From assembly GCF_004745955.1 (NCBI RefSeq), contig NZ_SRLD01000046.1:1-37612 (forward strand): a stretch of DNA of 37,612 bases, in the 5' to 3' direction. A program made the translations under genes and the position numbers. The stretch's first letter is position 1. Every line of letters begins with the position of its first letter. This DNA is from Hymenobacter elongatus. Lineage in GTDB: Bacteria > Bacteroidota > Bacteroidia > Cytophagales > Hymenobacteraceae. The notes beneath the pieces were generated by a model. That model had not been told where the DNA came from. It did no database searches and saw only the letters and a list, made by a program, of their open reading frames with translations. Shown here in pieces: positions 23,909 through 32,196 of this stretch.

Positions 23909-24874
23909 ATGCGCATCTCTACTGTGTTGCTGGTCAGCGCGCTGCTGGCTGGCGTTGGCACCGCTTCGGCCCAAACCTTCACCGACCCGGGAGCTTACAA
24001 CAACTTCATCATCGGCGAGCAGCGGGCCATGCTCAAGAAAAACCTGCGCTACATCAGTAAATCGGCCCACTCCGACAACGAGAAGAAAATCGATGCTAAG
24101 CGCCTGGAGCTGGTGAAGCAAACGGAAGTGTCGCTCCAGAAGCTGGCCAGGCTGCCCGCGTTTCAGGACGACAAGGGCTTTAAGGACCAAACCACGGAAG
24201 CTTTCTACCAGCAGCTGAAAGTGTACTCCGAAGACTACAAAGCCGTGGATATGATGGCCGCTACCCGCACGGCCAGCGTGGAGAACATGGAGCACTACCT
24301 GCACGCCCAGGAACTAGCCGAAGCCAAGCTGCAAGCCGTCAACGACAGCGTGAACGTGGCCCAGGCCCGCTTTGCCAAGCGCCATAAGATGACGATGGGC
24401 GAAGACCCCGAGGGCAAGCGCCTGTCGGCGTATATGCGGCAGGTATCGGAAGTGAATACGTACCAGCACCAGGTGTTTTTGGCCCAGTTTCGCACCGAAA
24501 AAGCCATTGCGATGATTGCCGATGCCATGCGCCTGCAGAACGCGGCCGAATTTGAGGTGGCCCGCGTGCAGCTGCAAGCCGATACCAAGCTGGCCCTGGA
24601 GCAGCTGGCCATCGTGCCCGCATTTCGGGGCAAAGATGCCCAGTACCGCGACGCGGCCCGCAATTTGGTGAAGCTCTACAACAGCATGTGCACCGACCAA
24701 TTTGTGAAGATGCAGGACCTGATGGAGCGCAAAGACCAGCTCACCAAGGCCGATGTAGACAGCTACAACAAGTGCATCAGCTTCTATAACACTCAGAATC
24801 AAAAGGCGGTAGAGGCCTACAACCGGGCCGGCAGCACGTTTATGGCTGCCTATGTGCCGGTCTTCAACGACTAA
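23909..24874 (+). CDS. LIC11966-like exported surface protein
   Basis: A 321-residue helical protein with a signal peptide (MRISTVLLVSALLAGVGTAS, cleavage near ASAQT). It begins DPGAYNNFIIGEQRAMLKKN and consists of long amphipathic helices throughout (DAKRLELVKQTEVSLQKLAR, SEVNTYQHQVFLAQFRTEKA, FEVARVQLQADTKLALEQLA). This fits what I recall of the LIC11966 surface-protein family in Bacteroidota, but the match is from memory and could be to another helical family. Its function is unknown. It lies 23 bases after the third TonB-domain gene and is followed by a terminator. Confidence 0.65.
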   Translation: MRISTVLLVSALLAGVGTASAQTFTDPGAYNNFIIGEQRAMLKKNLRYISKSAHSDNEKKIDAKRLELVKQTEVSLQKLARLPAFQDDKGFKDQTTEAFYQQLKVYSEDYKAVDMMAATRTASVENMEHYLHAQELAEAKLQAVNDSVNVAQARFAKRHKMTMGEDPEGKRLSAYMRQVSEVNTYQHQVFLAQFRTEKAIAMIADAMRLQNAAEFEVARVQLQADTKLALEQLAIVPAFRGKDAQYRDAARNLVKLYNSMCTDQFVKMQDLMERKDQLTKADVDSYNKCISFYNTQNQKAVEAYNRAGSTFMAAYVPVFND

Positions 24875-24907
24875 GGCCACCCGTGGCTACGCTTTAGCGG
24901 GTATAGC

Positions 24908-24945
24908 AAAACCGAGTCGGGAGCATTTCCGGCTCGGTTTTTTTG
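24908..24945 (+). terminator. intrinsic terminator
   Basis: AAAACCGAGTCGGGA pairs with TTCCGGCTCGGTTTT around GCAT with one mismatch, followed by a run of T. It closes the TonB-domain/LIC11966 gene run before gatB. Confidence 0.85.
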
Positions 24946-25024
24946 TCCGGTCGTAGCGGCGGATAGTTTTTATCTTGCACCCGCAAGGCGGCGCTACCCG
25001 CCCTAGCGGCTCATTTTGATTGAT

Positions 25025-26482
25025 ATGGACGAAGCAATAAAAGCCAAATACCAGCCCGTTATCGGGCTCGAAGTACACGCCCAGCTGCTCACGCAGAGCA
25101 AGATGTACTCCGCCGACGAGAATGAATACGGGGCCCTGCCCAATAACAACCTGAGCGTGATTACGCTGGGCCACCCCGGCACGCTGCCCAAGGTGAACCG
25201 CACGGCGGTGGAGTATGCCATGAAAATGGGCTTGGCCACTAACTGCCACATTACCCGCGACAACTTGTTTGCGCGCAAAAACTACTTTTACCCCGACCTG
25301 CCCAAGGGCTACCAGATAACCCAGGACAAAACCCCGATCTGCACGGCCGGCAGCGTCCCGATTCGGTTGGCCGACGGCACGACCAAGCATATTGGTGTCA
25401 CGCGCATTCATATGGAGGAAGACGCGGGCAAAAGCATGCACCTGGCCGGCGAAGTGGAAACGCTGGTCGACCTGAACCGCGCTGGCGTACCCCTGATTGA
25501 AATCGTGAGTGAGCCCGACATCCGCGACGCCGACGAAGCCTACGCCTACCTGTCCGAAATCAAGAAGCTGGTGGTGTATCTGGGCGTCTGCGACGGCAAC
25601 ATGGAGGAAGGCTCCCTGCGCTGCGACGCCAACATTTCGGTGATGCTGCACGGGGCCGAGAAGTTCGGCACCAAGGTGGAAGTGAAGAATATGAACTCCT
25701 TCCGCAACGTGCAGCGGGCTATTGAGTACGAAATCGAGCGGCAGATTATGGTGCTCGAAGCTGGCGGCACGCTCGACAGCGAAACCCGCGGCTTCGACGC
25801 CACCACCGGCACCACCAATGGGCAGCGCAGCAAGGAAACGCTGAACGACTACCGCTACTTCCCCGAGCCCGACCTGCCGCCGCTCATCATCAGCGACGCC
25901 TGGCTGCACGAGGTGCAAGCGTCGCTGCCAGCGCTGCCCCAGCAACTCTACGCCCGCTTCACCGGCGAGCTGGGCCTCTCCGACTACGACGCCTCGGTAC
26001 TCACCGATCAGAAGGAAGTGGCCTTGTTCTTCGACGAGCTGGCCCGCCTGACGCCCAATGCCAAGGCGGCCGCCAACTGGGTGCAGGGAGCCGTGAAGTC
26101 CTACCTGAACGAGCGGGCTCTGACCATGGCGGATTTCCCGCTGCGGCCCCAGCACCTGGCCGATATCATTCAACTTATTGATGAGAACAAGGTAGGCCAC
26201 TCGGTAGCAGCCAAGCAGTTATTCCCGTTTCTGTTGGAAAACCCCGGCCAGACTGCCGCCGCCGCCGCCGAGGCGCAGGGCTTGTTGCAGCAGTCGGATG
26301 CCGGGGCGCTGGAGGCTATGATTCAGCAGGTGCTGGACGCCAACCCGGCCAAGGTGGAGGAATACCGGGCCGGTAAAAAGTCGTTGACGGGCATGTTTAT
26401 GGGAGAGCTCATGAAGCTCACCGGCGGCAAAGCCGACCCCAAGCTGGCCAACCAGCTCCTGCGCCAGAAGCTCGACGCCTAG
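25025..26482 (+). CDS. gatB: Asp-tRNA(Asn)/Glu-tRNA(Gln) amidotransferase subunit B
   Basis: A 485-residue GatB subunit of the GatCAB enzyme, which converts misacylated Glu-tRNA(Gln) and Asp-tRNA(Asn) to the correct forms. Signatures are YQPVIGLEVHAQLLTQSKMY, LGHPGTLPKVNRTAVEYAMK, YFYPDLPKGYQITQ and SRPLIE-like VPLIEIVSEPDIRDADEAYA. GSLRCDANISV and VEVKNMNSFRNVQRAIEYE follow. The C-terminal 130 residues form the YqeY-like tail (KSLTGMFMGELMKLTGGKAD). ATG 25025 is preferred; in-frame TTG 25016 is also possible. gatA and gatC are not in the window, as is usual for Bacteroidota. Confidence 0.97.
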   Translation: MDEAIKAKYQPVIGLEVHAQLLTQSKMYSADENEYGALPNNNLSVITLGHPGTLPKVNRTAVEYAMKMGLATNCHITRDNLFARKNYFYPDLPKGYQITQDKTPICTAGSVPIRLADGTTKHIGVTRIHMEEDAGKSMHLAGEVETLVDLNRAGVPLIEIVSEPDIRDADEAYAYLSEIKKLVVYLGVCDGNMEEGSLRCDANISVMLHGAEKFGTKVEVKNMNSFRNVQRAIEYEIERQIMVLEAGGTLDSETRGFDATTGTTNGQRSKETLNDYRYFPEPDLPPLIISDAWLHEVQASLPALPQQLYARFTGELGLSDYDASVLTDQKEVALFFDELARLTPNAKAAANWVQGAVKSYLNERALTMADFPLRPQHLADIIQLIDENKVGHSVAAKQLFPFLLENPGQTAAAAAEAQGLLQQSDAGALEAMIQQVLDANPAKVEEYRAGKKSLTGMFMGELMKLTGGKADPKLANQLLRQKLDA

Positions 26483-26527
26483 CGCTTATTTCCGGCATAC
26501 CAACGGCCGGCCGCGGCGCGTTATGGA

Positions 26528-26554
26528 GCGGCCCGGCTGAACCAAACGGGCCGC
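26528..26554. other. GC-rich hairpin after gatB
   Basis: GCGGCCCG (26528-26535) pairs with CGGGCCGC (26547-26554) around an 11-base loop. There is no T-run, so its role as a terminator is uncertain. Confidence 0.4.
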
Positions 26555-26629
26555 ATCTCGCTTGTTTTCACACGAGGCGGAGCGCCGAGCGTCCTCCGCT
26601 GGTAGCATACCTTTAGAATGATCGAAAAA

Positions 26630-27760
26630 ATGAAAAGTATCCTTCTGGTGACCACCGTGCTGGGAATGGCCAATGCCTGTACGAAAGGCACCACCCCGAC
26701 GACGGGAAGCGTGGCCCCGGGGGCCGGCTACCAGGTAAGTGGCCAGTTCACGAACGCGCCGGCCGGTACGAAAGTGTACTTGGCCGAGCTGGGCGAAACC
26801 CAGTTCGTGTCGCGCGATACGGCCACGACGGACGACCAGGGCCGGTTTACGCTCACGGGCACGGCCCCGGAAGCGGGCTTGTACCAGGTGAAGCTGAACG
26901 ACGCCAACCAGGTGCTGGTGGCACTGAGCAATGGCAGCAACATTCAACTGTCGGGCGACGCCACCAAGCTCACCGACAACTACACGGTGAAAGGCTCCAA
27001 GGACTCGGAAGTGCTCCAGCAGCTTGGGCACAACATGCAGCAGTCGAAGCGGGATATGGCCACGCTGGAAACGCGCTACAACAACCAGAATGGTCGCGCC
27101 GACTCGATGAAGCTGATCGAAGCCAAATTCTACGCCACCCAGGCGCAGAATACGGGCGTCCTCAAGCAGCTTATCCGGCAAAACCCCAGCTCGGTGGTGT
27201 CGGCCTTCGCCGTGTCTAACCTGCTGAATCCGGAGGAGCAGTTTGCCTTCATCGACTCCATGTCGACGCAGTTCAAGCAAACGATGCCCGACTCGCGCTA
27301 CACCAAGGCCCTGGCCGCCAAGCTCGACCCGCTGCGTGCCACGGCCGTAGGGTCGGCTGCTCCGGAAATCAGCCTGGCGGCGCCCGATGGCAAAACGGTG
27401 GCTCTGTCGTCGTTGCGCGGCAAATATGTATTAATCGACTTCTGGGCCTCGTGGTGCGGCCCCTGCCGCAAGGAAAACCCCAATGTGGTGCGGGCCTACA
27501 ACAAGTTCAAAAGCAAAGGCTTCGAGATTTATAGCGTCTCGTTCGACCAGGATCGGGAGAAGTGGCTCAAAGCCATTAAGGCCGATGGCCTGACCTGGAC
27601 GCACGTTTCGGACCTGCGGGGCTGGGAAAGCGCGGCCGGCCAGACCTACGGCGTGAAGTCGATTCCGCAGTCGATACTACTCGATCCGCAGGGCCGCATC
27701 GTGGCAAAAAACCTGCGGGGCGACGCGCTGGAAGCCAAGTTGACGGCCGTACTGAAGTAG
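26630..27760 (+). CDS. TlpA-family thiol-disulfide reductase lipoprotein (DUF4369 N-terminus)
   Basis: About 376 residues with a lipoprotein signal (MKSILLVTTVLGMANAC). Residues about 35-125 form a DUF4369-type beta domain (YQVSGQFTNAPAGTKVYLAE, GRFTLTGTAPEAGLYQVKL). A helical linker follows. The C-terminal 140 residues are a thioredoxin-like AhpC/TSA-TlpA domain with APEISLAAPDGKTVALSSLR, the catalytic FWASWCGPCRKE and the cis-proline region VKSIPQSILLDPQGRIVAKN. This architecture is typical of Bacteroidota periplasmic disulfide reductases. ATG 26618 would add MIEK; a promoter-like TACCTTTA at 26608-26615 sits too close to it, which favours ATG 26630. Confidence 0.9.
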   Translation: MKSILLVTTVLGMANACTKGTTPTTGSVAPGAGYQVSGQFTNAPAGTKVYLAELGETQFVSRDTATTDDQGRFTLTGTAPEAGLYQVKLNDANQVLVALSNGSNIQLSGDATKLTDNYTVKGSKDSEVLQQLGHNMQQSKRDMATLETRYNNQNGRADSMKLIEAKFYATQAQNTGVLKQLIRQNPSSVVSAFAVSNLLNPEEQFAFIDSMSTQFKQTMPDSRYTKALAAKLDPLRATAVGSAAPEISLAAPDGKTVALSSLRGKYVLIDFWASWCGPCRKENPNVVRAYNKFKSKGFEIYSVSFDQDREKWLKAIKADGLTWTHVSDLRGWESAAGQTYGVKSIPQSILLDPQGRIVAKNLRGDALEAKLTAVLK

Positions 27761-27804
27761 GGCCGGAACTGGGTTTCCTTGCTGGCTGCTATCAGCAGTT
27801 TCGC

Positions 27805-27872
27805 CAAAGTCCGTAACGCACACAGCCCTTTACTGCCGCGGCGGTAAAGGGCTGTGTGCGTTACGGACTTTG
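27805..27872. repeat. 68-base near-perfect palindrome after tlpA
   Basis: The two 34-base halves are complementary at every position except one G-T pair (27834 with 27843), with no loop bases at the centre (GCCGCGGC). There is no T-run after it, so it is not a standard terminator. The rest of the 329-base gap 27761-28089 holds the repeat copy at 28006 and nothing else recognised. Confidence 0.82.
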
Positions 27873-28005
27873 TCAGGTAAAGCGGACAAAGTATACTACT
27901 CCGGTCCAGCTGAAAGTAAAGGAGAGCAACAAAGACCTTGGCCCGCGCAGTGACCCAGACGATGAGCAGAAAACCAGCTGGGGGCTGTAGACAGTTGGCA
28001 AAGAG

Positions 28006-28045
28006 CGTCATGCTTGATTTGGCGTCCGCCAGGTCGAGCATGACG
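28006..28045. repeat. dispersed hairpin repeat, copy 3
   Basis: CGTCATGCT (28006-28014) pairs with AGCATGACG (28037-28045). The inner part, TGGCG/CGCCA around TCC, also pairs. The sequence GTCATGCTTGATTTGGCGTC matches copies at 5180-5216 (reverse) and 17259-17300. Confidence 0.72.
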
Positions 28046-28089
28046 TTCAAAAAGGCACGCTACTTCGCAAACGTTACTGTCCAAATGCT

Positions 28090-28929
28090 CTAGCTCAAAA
28101 ACATGCGCTGCATGGCCTGCCACAGGAGCTTCTTGCGGCTGTTATCCTCCTCCAGCAGCTCGATTTCGGCGGCGGGCAGGTAGGCGGCATCCCCGACCAG
28201 CGTGACGGGCTCGTACAGCTGCGTGGTGCGGATGGCCAAGTCCAGCAGGTTCTTGCCGAAGCCTATAACCTGACGGGCGGCCAACCGTTGCCGTAGCGTA
28301 GCCAGTTCCACGGGCAGCGGCGACTCCACGTTAATCAGCACCACATCTTCCATCACCAGGCGAATGGCCTTGAGCAGGTTGTTGAGAAACAGGTTTCTGG
28401 GCAGGCGCTGGAAGCGTACCGCATCCATACGCACGATGATAACCAAGCCGTTAGCGTTGCTGCCCAACGTGGAGTAAGGCGTGGCGCTGAGCGGCGGAGC
28501 CGTACGGGCCGGTGGTGCCGGGGCAACCGGAGTGGGCGGTGCCGGCGGAGTGGGCAGCCGGGCTGGTGCTACCAGCGGCACTGCCGCAACTGGCACCGGG
28601 GCAGCGACCGGGCGCGGTGGCGGCACGTTCAGAGTTGCCAGCGACGGCAGCTTGTCTGGGCTGGGAGTGGGCACGGCTGGTGGCCGAACTGCCGCTACCA
28701 GTGGCACCGGCGCTGGTGGAACGGCAGTGGGCAGCGGTGCCGGTAGTACTGGGGGCGTACTCGCGGCACCGGGCGCTGCGGCCTCCGGTGCCGCCCGCGT
28801 AGCCTCGACAACCACTGCGTGCTGCGGAGTGGTGGCCTCCGCCAAGTCCTCCGCCTGCGGCTCGGGCACCACGTACAGGGACACGTTGGTGTAGAAATTC
28901 TGGAAAAATGCCAGCGACGCCTGTTCCAT
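28090..28929 (-). CDS. Pro/Ala-rich linker protein with HolD-like C-terminal domain
   Basis: A 279-residue protein with three parts. The N-terminal 25 residues (MEQASLAFFQNFYTNVSLYV) look like a short conserved peptide. Residues about 26-155 are a low-complexity Pro/Ala/Val linker. The C-terminal 120 residues read GLVIIVRMDAVRFQRLPRNL, LNNLLKAIRLVMEDVVLINV, RQVIGFGKNLLDLAI, ending RKKLLWQAMQRMFLS. The order of elements (VxIV strand, a helix ending in a DxVxLxN turn, a FG-containing strand, a final LWQ helix) resembles DNA polymerase III psi (HolD). This is a similarity by eye, not a confirmed homology. It is a lone minus-strand gene; ATG 28929 is clear. Confidence 0.65.
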   Translation of the reverse strand: MEQASLAFFQNFYTNVSLYVVPEPQAEDLAEATTPQHAVVVEATRAAPEAAAPGAASTPPVLPAPLPTAVPPAPVPLVAAVRPPAVPTPSPDKLPSLATLNVPPPRPVAAPVPVAAVPLVAPARLPTPPAPPTPVAPAPPARTAPPLSATPYSTLGSNANGLVIIVRMDAVRFQRLPRNLFLNNLLKAIRLVMEDVVLINVESPLPVELATLRQRLAARQVIGFGKNLLDLAIRTTQLYEPVTLVGDAAYLPAAEIELLEEDNSRKKLLWQAMQRMFLS

Positions 28930-29029
28930 GCGGGGTGTGTTTGGGGTGGCTACGAATTGAGCGCTGCTGCTGCGTCAGGCGGAAGAAGCATGGTGCCGCC
29001 ACTCGCCATGTACAACTGCTGCAGTCCGC

Positions 29030-29548
29030 TTAGTCCATTTCAAAAAGGGCTTTCAGCTCGCTGGCATCCTGGGGTTTCATGCGGCCGCCCAGCACGAGGC
29101 GCAGCTGCCGGCGGCGCAGGGCGCCGTCGTAGAGGCGGATTTCATCCTCCGTTTCGGCCACGGCTTCGGGCACGTCAATCGGGCGGCCCGACTGGTCGAC
29201 GGCCACGAAAGTGAAAAATGCTTCGTTGGTTTTCATTTTCGTGCCGCTCGGAATATCCTCGGCCCACACGTCGATGTGCACTTCCATGGACGAGTTGAAG
29301 GCCCGCGTCACCTGGGCCTGCAGCGTCACGACGTTGCCCAGGGCGATACTGTCGCGGAAGGAAACGTTGTCGACGCTGGCCGTCACGACGATGCGGTTGG
29401 AGTGTTTCTGCGCCGAAATGGCCGCGGCAATGTCCATCAGGTGCATCATGCGGCCGCCCATCAGGTTGTGGAGCGTATTGGTGTCGTTGGGCAGCACCAA
29501 CTCGGTCATAATCACGAAGGATTCTTTAACGGGCTTCTGTTTGCGCAT
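29030..29548 (-). CDS. acyl-CoA thioesterase, hotdog fold (YciA/ACOT type)
   Basis: A 172-residue hotdog-fold acyl-CoA hydrolase starting MRKQKPVKESFVIMTELVLP at ATG 29548. NDTNTLHNLMGGRMMHLMDI then AAAISAQKHS is the catalytic region (Asn-Leu-Met-Gly-Gly and the Asp at the helix start). VVTASVDNVSFRDSIALGNV and MEVHIDVWAEDIPSG are the following strands. The family hydrolyses acyl-CoA to free acid and CoA in the cytoplasm; the chain-length preference is not readable. The gene is separated from the protease by a terminator. Confidence 0.93.
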   Translation of the reverse strand: MRKQKPVKESFVIMTELVLPNDTNTLHNLMGGRMMHLMDIAAAISAQKHSNRIVVTASVDNVSFRDSIALGNVVTLQAQVTRAFNSSMEVHIDVWAEDIPSGTKMKTNEAFFTFVAVDQSGRPIDVPEAVAETEDEIRLYDGALRRRQLRLVLGGRMKPQDASELKALFEMD

Positions 29549-29660
29549 CAGGAAGAGAGTTTTTGGAAAAGGCAACGGCCGCAAAGATACGCCAGGGCAA
29601 GCCGGAATGACGAATTGGCGGGAAGAATACCTGGCGATGCACTCCTCCATAGCGGAACAC

Positions 29661-29700
29661 AAAAAATCCCCGGCGCACGAAACGCACCGGGGATTTTTTT
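29661..29700. terminator. bidirectional intrinsic terminator
   Basis: AAAAAATCCCCGG pairs with CCGGGGATTTTTTT around a loop that itself contains GCGCACGAAACGCA. It lies 24 bases past the stop of the M43 protease gene, on the minus strand, and upstream of the thioesterase gene. Confidence 0.88.
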
Positions 29701-29723
29701 GTGGGGACGAATCCTGGTAGAAG

Positions 29724-31901
29724 CTACTGCGCCAGCACCTTGGTCGTGTATGCCTGACCGTCAATCAGCAGGCGCACCACGTAGAGGCCCGGAGCCAGCG
29801 GGGGCTGGCCGGCCGGAGTCAGGGCAATATGCTGCTCCCCGGCTCCGTACACGCGGGCCTCGGTGGCCTCTACCTGCCGGCCCACTACATCCGTGACCAG
29901 CAGCTGTACCGACTTGGCGGCAGCCAACCGGAAATGAACAGCGGTGGCCGTAGTCAGCGGGTTGGGGTATATATAAACGCCGGCCTGGGCGGCCTCCAGC
30001 GTGGCGGTGGTGGTAGCCGAGCTAAGACGTAGGTTGTCGATAAACAAGGTGTTGCCCCCGTTGCTGATCATTTGCAGGCGCAGCTGGAAGCGGCTGGACT
30101 TGTACACCTCCGGAATCGAGACCGTCAGTGGTTGCCATTCGCTGAGAGAATCGGGGGCGAAGCCGCTGAAAAACTTGCTGCCTTTGGTATTGAGGGCCGT
30201 GGCGAAGTAAGCTGCTCCGGTGTTCCAGGTCACGCCGCAGTCGGAGCTGAACTGCACGCGGAGCTGGTCGGTGGCCGAAGCCGAGCGGCGGGCGTAGGCG
30301 CGGTCGAAGACCAGGCGCACCGGACCGCTGATGCCGCTAAGGTCGATGTTGGGAGACGTCAGATCGGTGCTGGTGCCCGCCGGCAGCACCGAGCTACGAA
30401 TCTGGAGGAAGGCGGCACCATGGCTGGGCAGGGCGTTGGTCTGACGTTCCCAGCGGGCCAGCACCTGAGTCGAGGTCGAGGTCGACACCCAGTTGCGCAG
30501 ATCGGGGGCGGGGAAGTTGGCCGGAAATCCTGCCGTTTCGAACGACTCCGCCAGCGGTGCCAGCACGCCCGTATTGGCACCCCGCACCTGAATAAGCTGT
30601 TGGCGGACGCTGCTGCCACTGCCGCCGGGCGTAGTAATGGTCAGCGTCACATCATATATGCCGCTGGTTGGGTAGGTAATCGTGGGCTGCCGCTGGGTGG
30701 AGCTGCTGGGTTGCCCGCCCGGAACCTGCCACAGATATTGCGTGGAGGCCGCCGCCACGTCGGCGTTGTACGACTGGTCGGAGAAGCTGATGCTGCCGCC
30801 CTCGCACACCACCGTGGAAGACGCTTGAAACGCCACCACCGGCGCGCACGGCACGGCCTGGTGGCCGTCGTTGGTGCCGGTGCTGGCCAGGTTGGCGGCC
30901 GAAACCAGCGTGCTGCGGCACGAGAGCAGTAACGAAGCCCGCATCACAGTTTTTTGCCCGGTGGTGAACATGCTGGCGCAGCTGGAATAATCCATGTAGT
31001 TCTGCACGTTGGCCAGCACGCCGCAGGCGCTGTTGGTGAGGGGGCAGCCCGAGCCACCCGAGGGGGCCCCAACGCCTACCGTGTTGGGCGTATCGGCAAT
31101 GCCGTCGTCGATGCTGCAGTTGCTGGCCAGACCGGGCGTATTGGAGCCACCCCAGGTGTGCGGTAGCCCAAAGTAGTGTCCCACCTCGTGGGTGAGGGAG
31201 CGGACGCAGAAATTGCTGCCACACGAGCGTCCGATGCTCGCAAACTGGCCGTTGCGAATCACGATGCCATCGGCGGTGCCGCCAGAGCAGGGCAGGTAGG
31301 CATAGCCGCCGGCGCCGTTGGCCGCGTCGCACACCCAGATGTTGAGGTAGCGGTTCGAATCCCAGCCGATGAGGCTTTTCACCCGGTCGTCGCCGATGCT
31401 GGTTTGGGTGGAAAAGGTGCGGGTAATGCCCGTGGAGCAGTTGCCGCTGGGGTCGCGCTGGGCGAGCCGAAACCGGAAGCCCACCGTGGCATAGCGCGGC
31501 TGAAAGGCCGCAATAACGTCGGCCGTGTCGCGGTTCGCTTTGTTGAAGTCCTCGTTCAGAATGCGGATGGCATCCTGCACCTGGGCGTCGCTGATGTTAT
31601 TGGCCCCGCCGGTATGAATAACGTGTACGACTACGGGCACCGTCACATCGGGCTGGGCCAGCAGGCGGGCCTGGTCGGAAGCCGAGAGGGCCGCGACCTG
31701 TAGCAGAAAGTTGCGGTAGTTGCGCTCCGAGCCGGGCGTGCGCCGAAACGCCTGCTGCTGGGCGCTGTCGAAAGCGCACCGAAATCCGTAGGCATGTTCG
31801 GGGTATTGGCGCGGCGGAGCTTGCGCCTGTTGGGCCATAGCGGGCGCGCTGCTGAGCGTGGGCAGGGCCAGCAGACAGAGATAGAGTAGGTTTTTTAGCA
31901 T
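29724..31901 (-). CDS. secreted M43 (pappalysin-like) zinc metalloprotease with PKD and T9SS sorting domains
   Basis: A 725-residue secreted protease. A signal peptide (MLKNLLYLCLLALPTLSSAP) is followed by a short propeptide. The catalytic domain starts near residue 85 (VTVPVVVHVIHTGGANNISD). It carries the zinc motif SLTHEVGHYFGLPHTWGG (HExxHxxGxxH) and the Met-turn NVQNYMDYSSCASMF. A PKD-like beta domain follows (VVCEGGSISFSDQSYNADVA to GIYDVTLTITTPGG). Then comes a jelly-roll-like region (AESFETAGFPANF, VRLVFDRAYARRSASATDQL). The last 75 residues form a type A T9SS C-terminal sorting domain (AGVYIYPNPLTTATAVHFRL, APGLYVVRLLIDGQAYTTKV). It should be exported to the cell surface or the medium. 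Confidence 0.95.
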   Translation of the reverse strand: MLKNLLYLCLLALPTLSSAPAMAQQAQAPPRQYPEHAYGFRCAFDSAQQQAFRRTPGSERNYRNFLLQVAALSASDQARLLAQPDVTVPVVVHVIHTGGANNISDAQVQDAIRILNEDFNKANRDTADVIAAFQPRYATVGFRFRLAQRDPSGNCSTGITRTFSTQTSIGDDRVKSLIGWDSNRYLNIWVCDAANGAGGYAYLPCSGGTADGIVIRNGQFASIGRSCGSNFCVRSLTHEVGHYFGLPHTWGGSNTPGLASNCSIDDGIADTPNTVGVGAPSGGSGCPLTNSACGVLANVQNYMDYSSCASMFTTGQKTVMRASLLLSCRSTLVSAANLASTGTNDGHQAVPCAPVVAFQASSTVVCEGGSISFSDQSYNADVAAASTQYLWQVPGGQPSSSTQRQPTITYPTSGIYDVTLTITTPGGSGSSVRQQLIQVRGANTGVLAPLAESFETAGFPANFPAPDLRNWVSTSTSTQVLARWERQTNALPSHGAAFLQIRSSVLPAGTSTDLTSPNIDLSGISGPVRLVFDRAYARRSASATDQLRVQFSSDCGVTWNTGAAYFATALNTKGSKFFSGFAPDSLSEWQPLTVSIPEVYKSSRFQLRLQMISNGGNTLFIDNLRLSSATTTATLEAAQAGVYIYPNPLTTATAVHFRLAAAKSVQLLVTDVVGRQVEATEARVYGAGEQHIALTPAGQPPLAPGLYVVRLLIDGQAYTTKVLAQ

Positions 31902-32196
31902 TTGAATGGAAAAAAGAAAGCAGTGAGCAGCTGGCGACCGGACGGCAATCGGCTGCTTTTATAATTGTTTTCAGTGAGCTACGGGCACGCCTCGGCACCT
32001 GCGCCTGTGAGGAGGAAAGGTAGCTGGTCTGAGCCACTTGTTCTGTCCTGGGTTCCGTTTGTGCCGGCTGGGTTGCCGTGGCACCCTTGCAGCACAGGCC
32101 GCTCTGCGAAAGGTCGGGATTCTGCCAAATAGTAACCGCGACCCTGTAGTGCCGCCGGGTCGAACTCAGCAGGCTCCACTGGTGGGAAAACCGGAC

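Noticed and set aside
28481..28894. Plus-strand Gly/Ala/Thr-rich frame opposite the Pro/Ala linker
   Set aside because: It is the reverse complement of the low-complexity linker and has no independent support.
31350..31372. tRNA-like T-arm word GGTTCGAATCCC
   Set aside because: It lies inside the M43 protease coding region and lacks acceptor, D and anticodon arms around it.
31979..32179. A 66-codon minus-strand frame upstream of the M43 protease
   Set aside because: No conserved-looking stretch, unclear start and composition like a shadow frame; possibly worn sequence between the kinase remnant and the protease.
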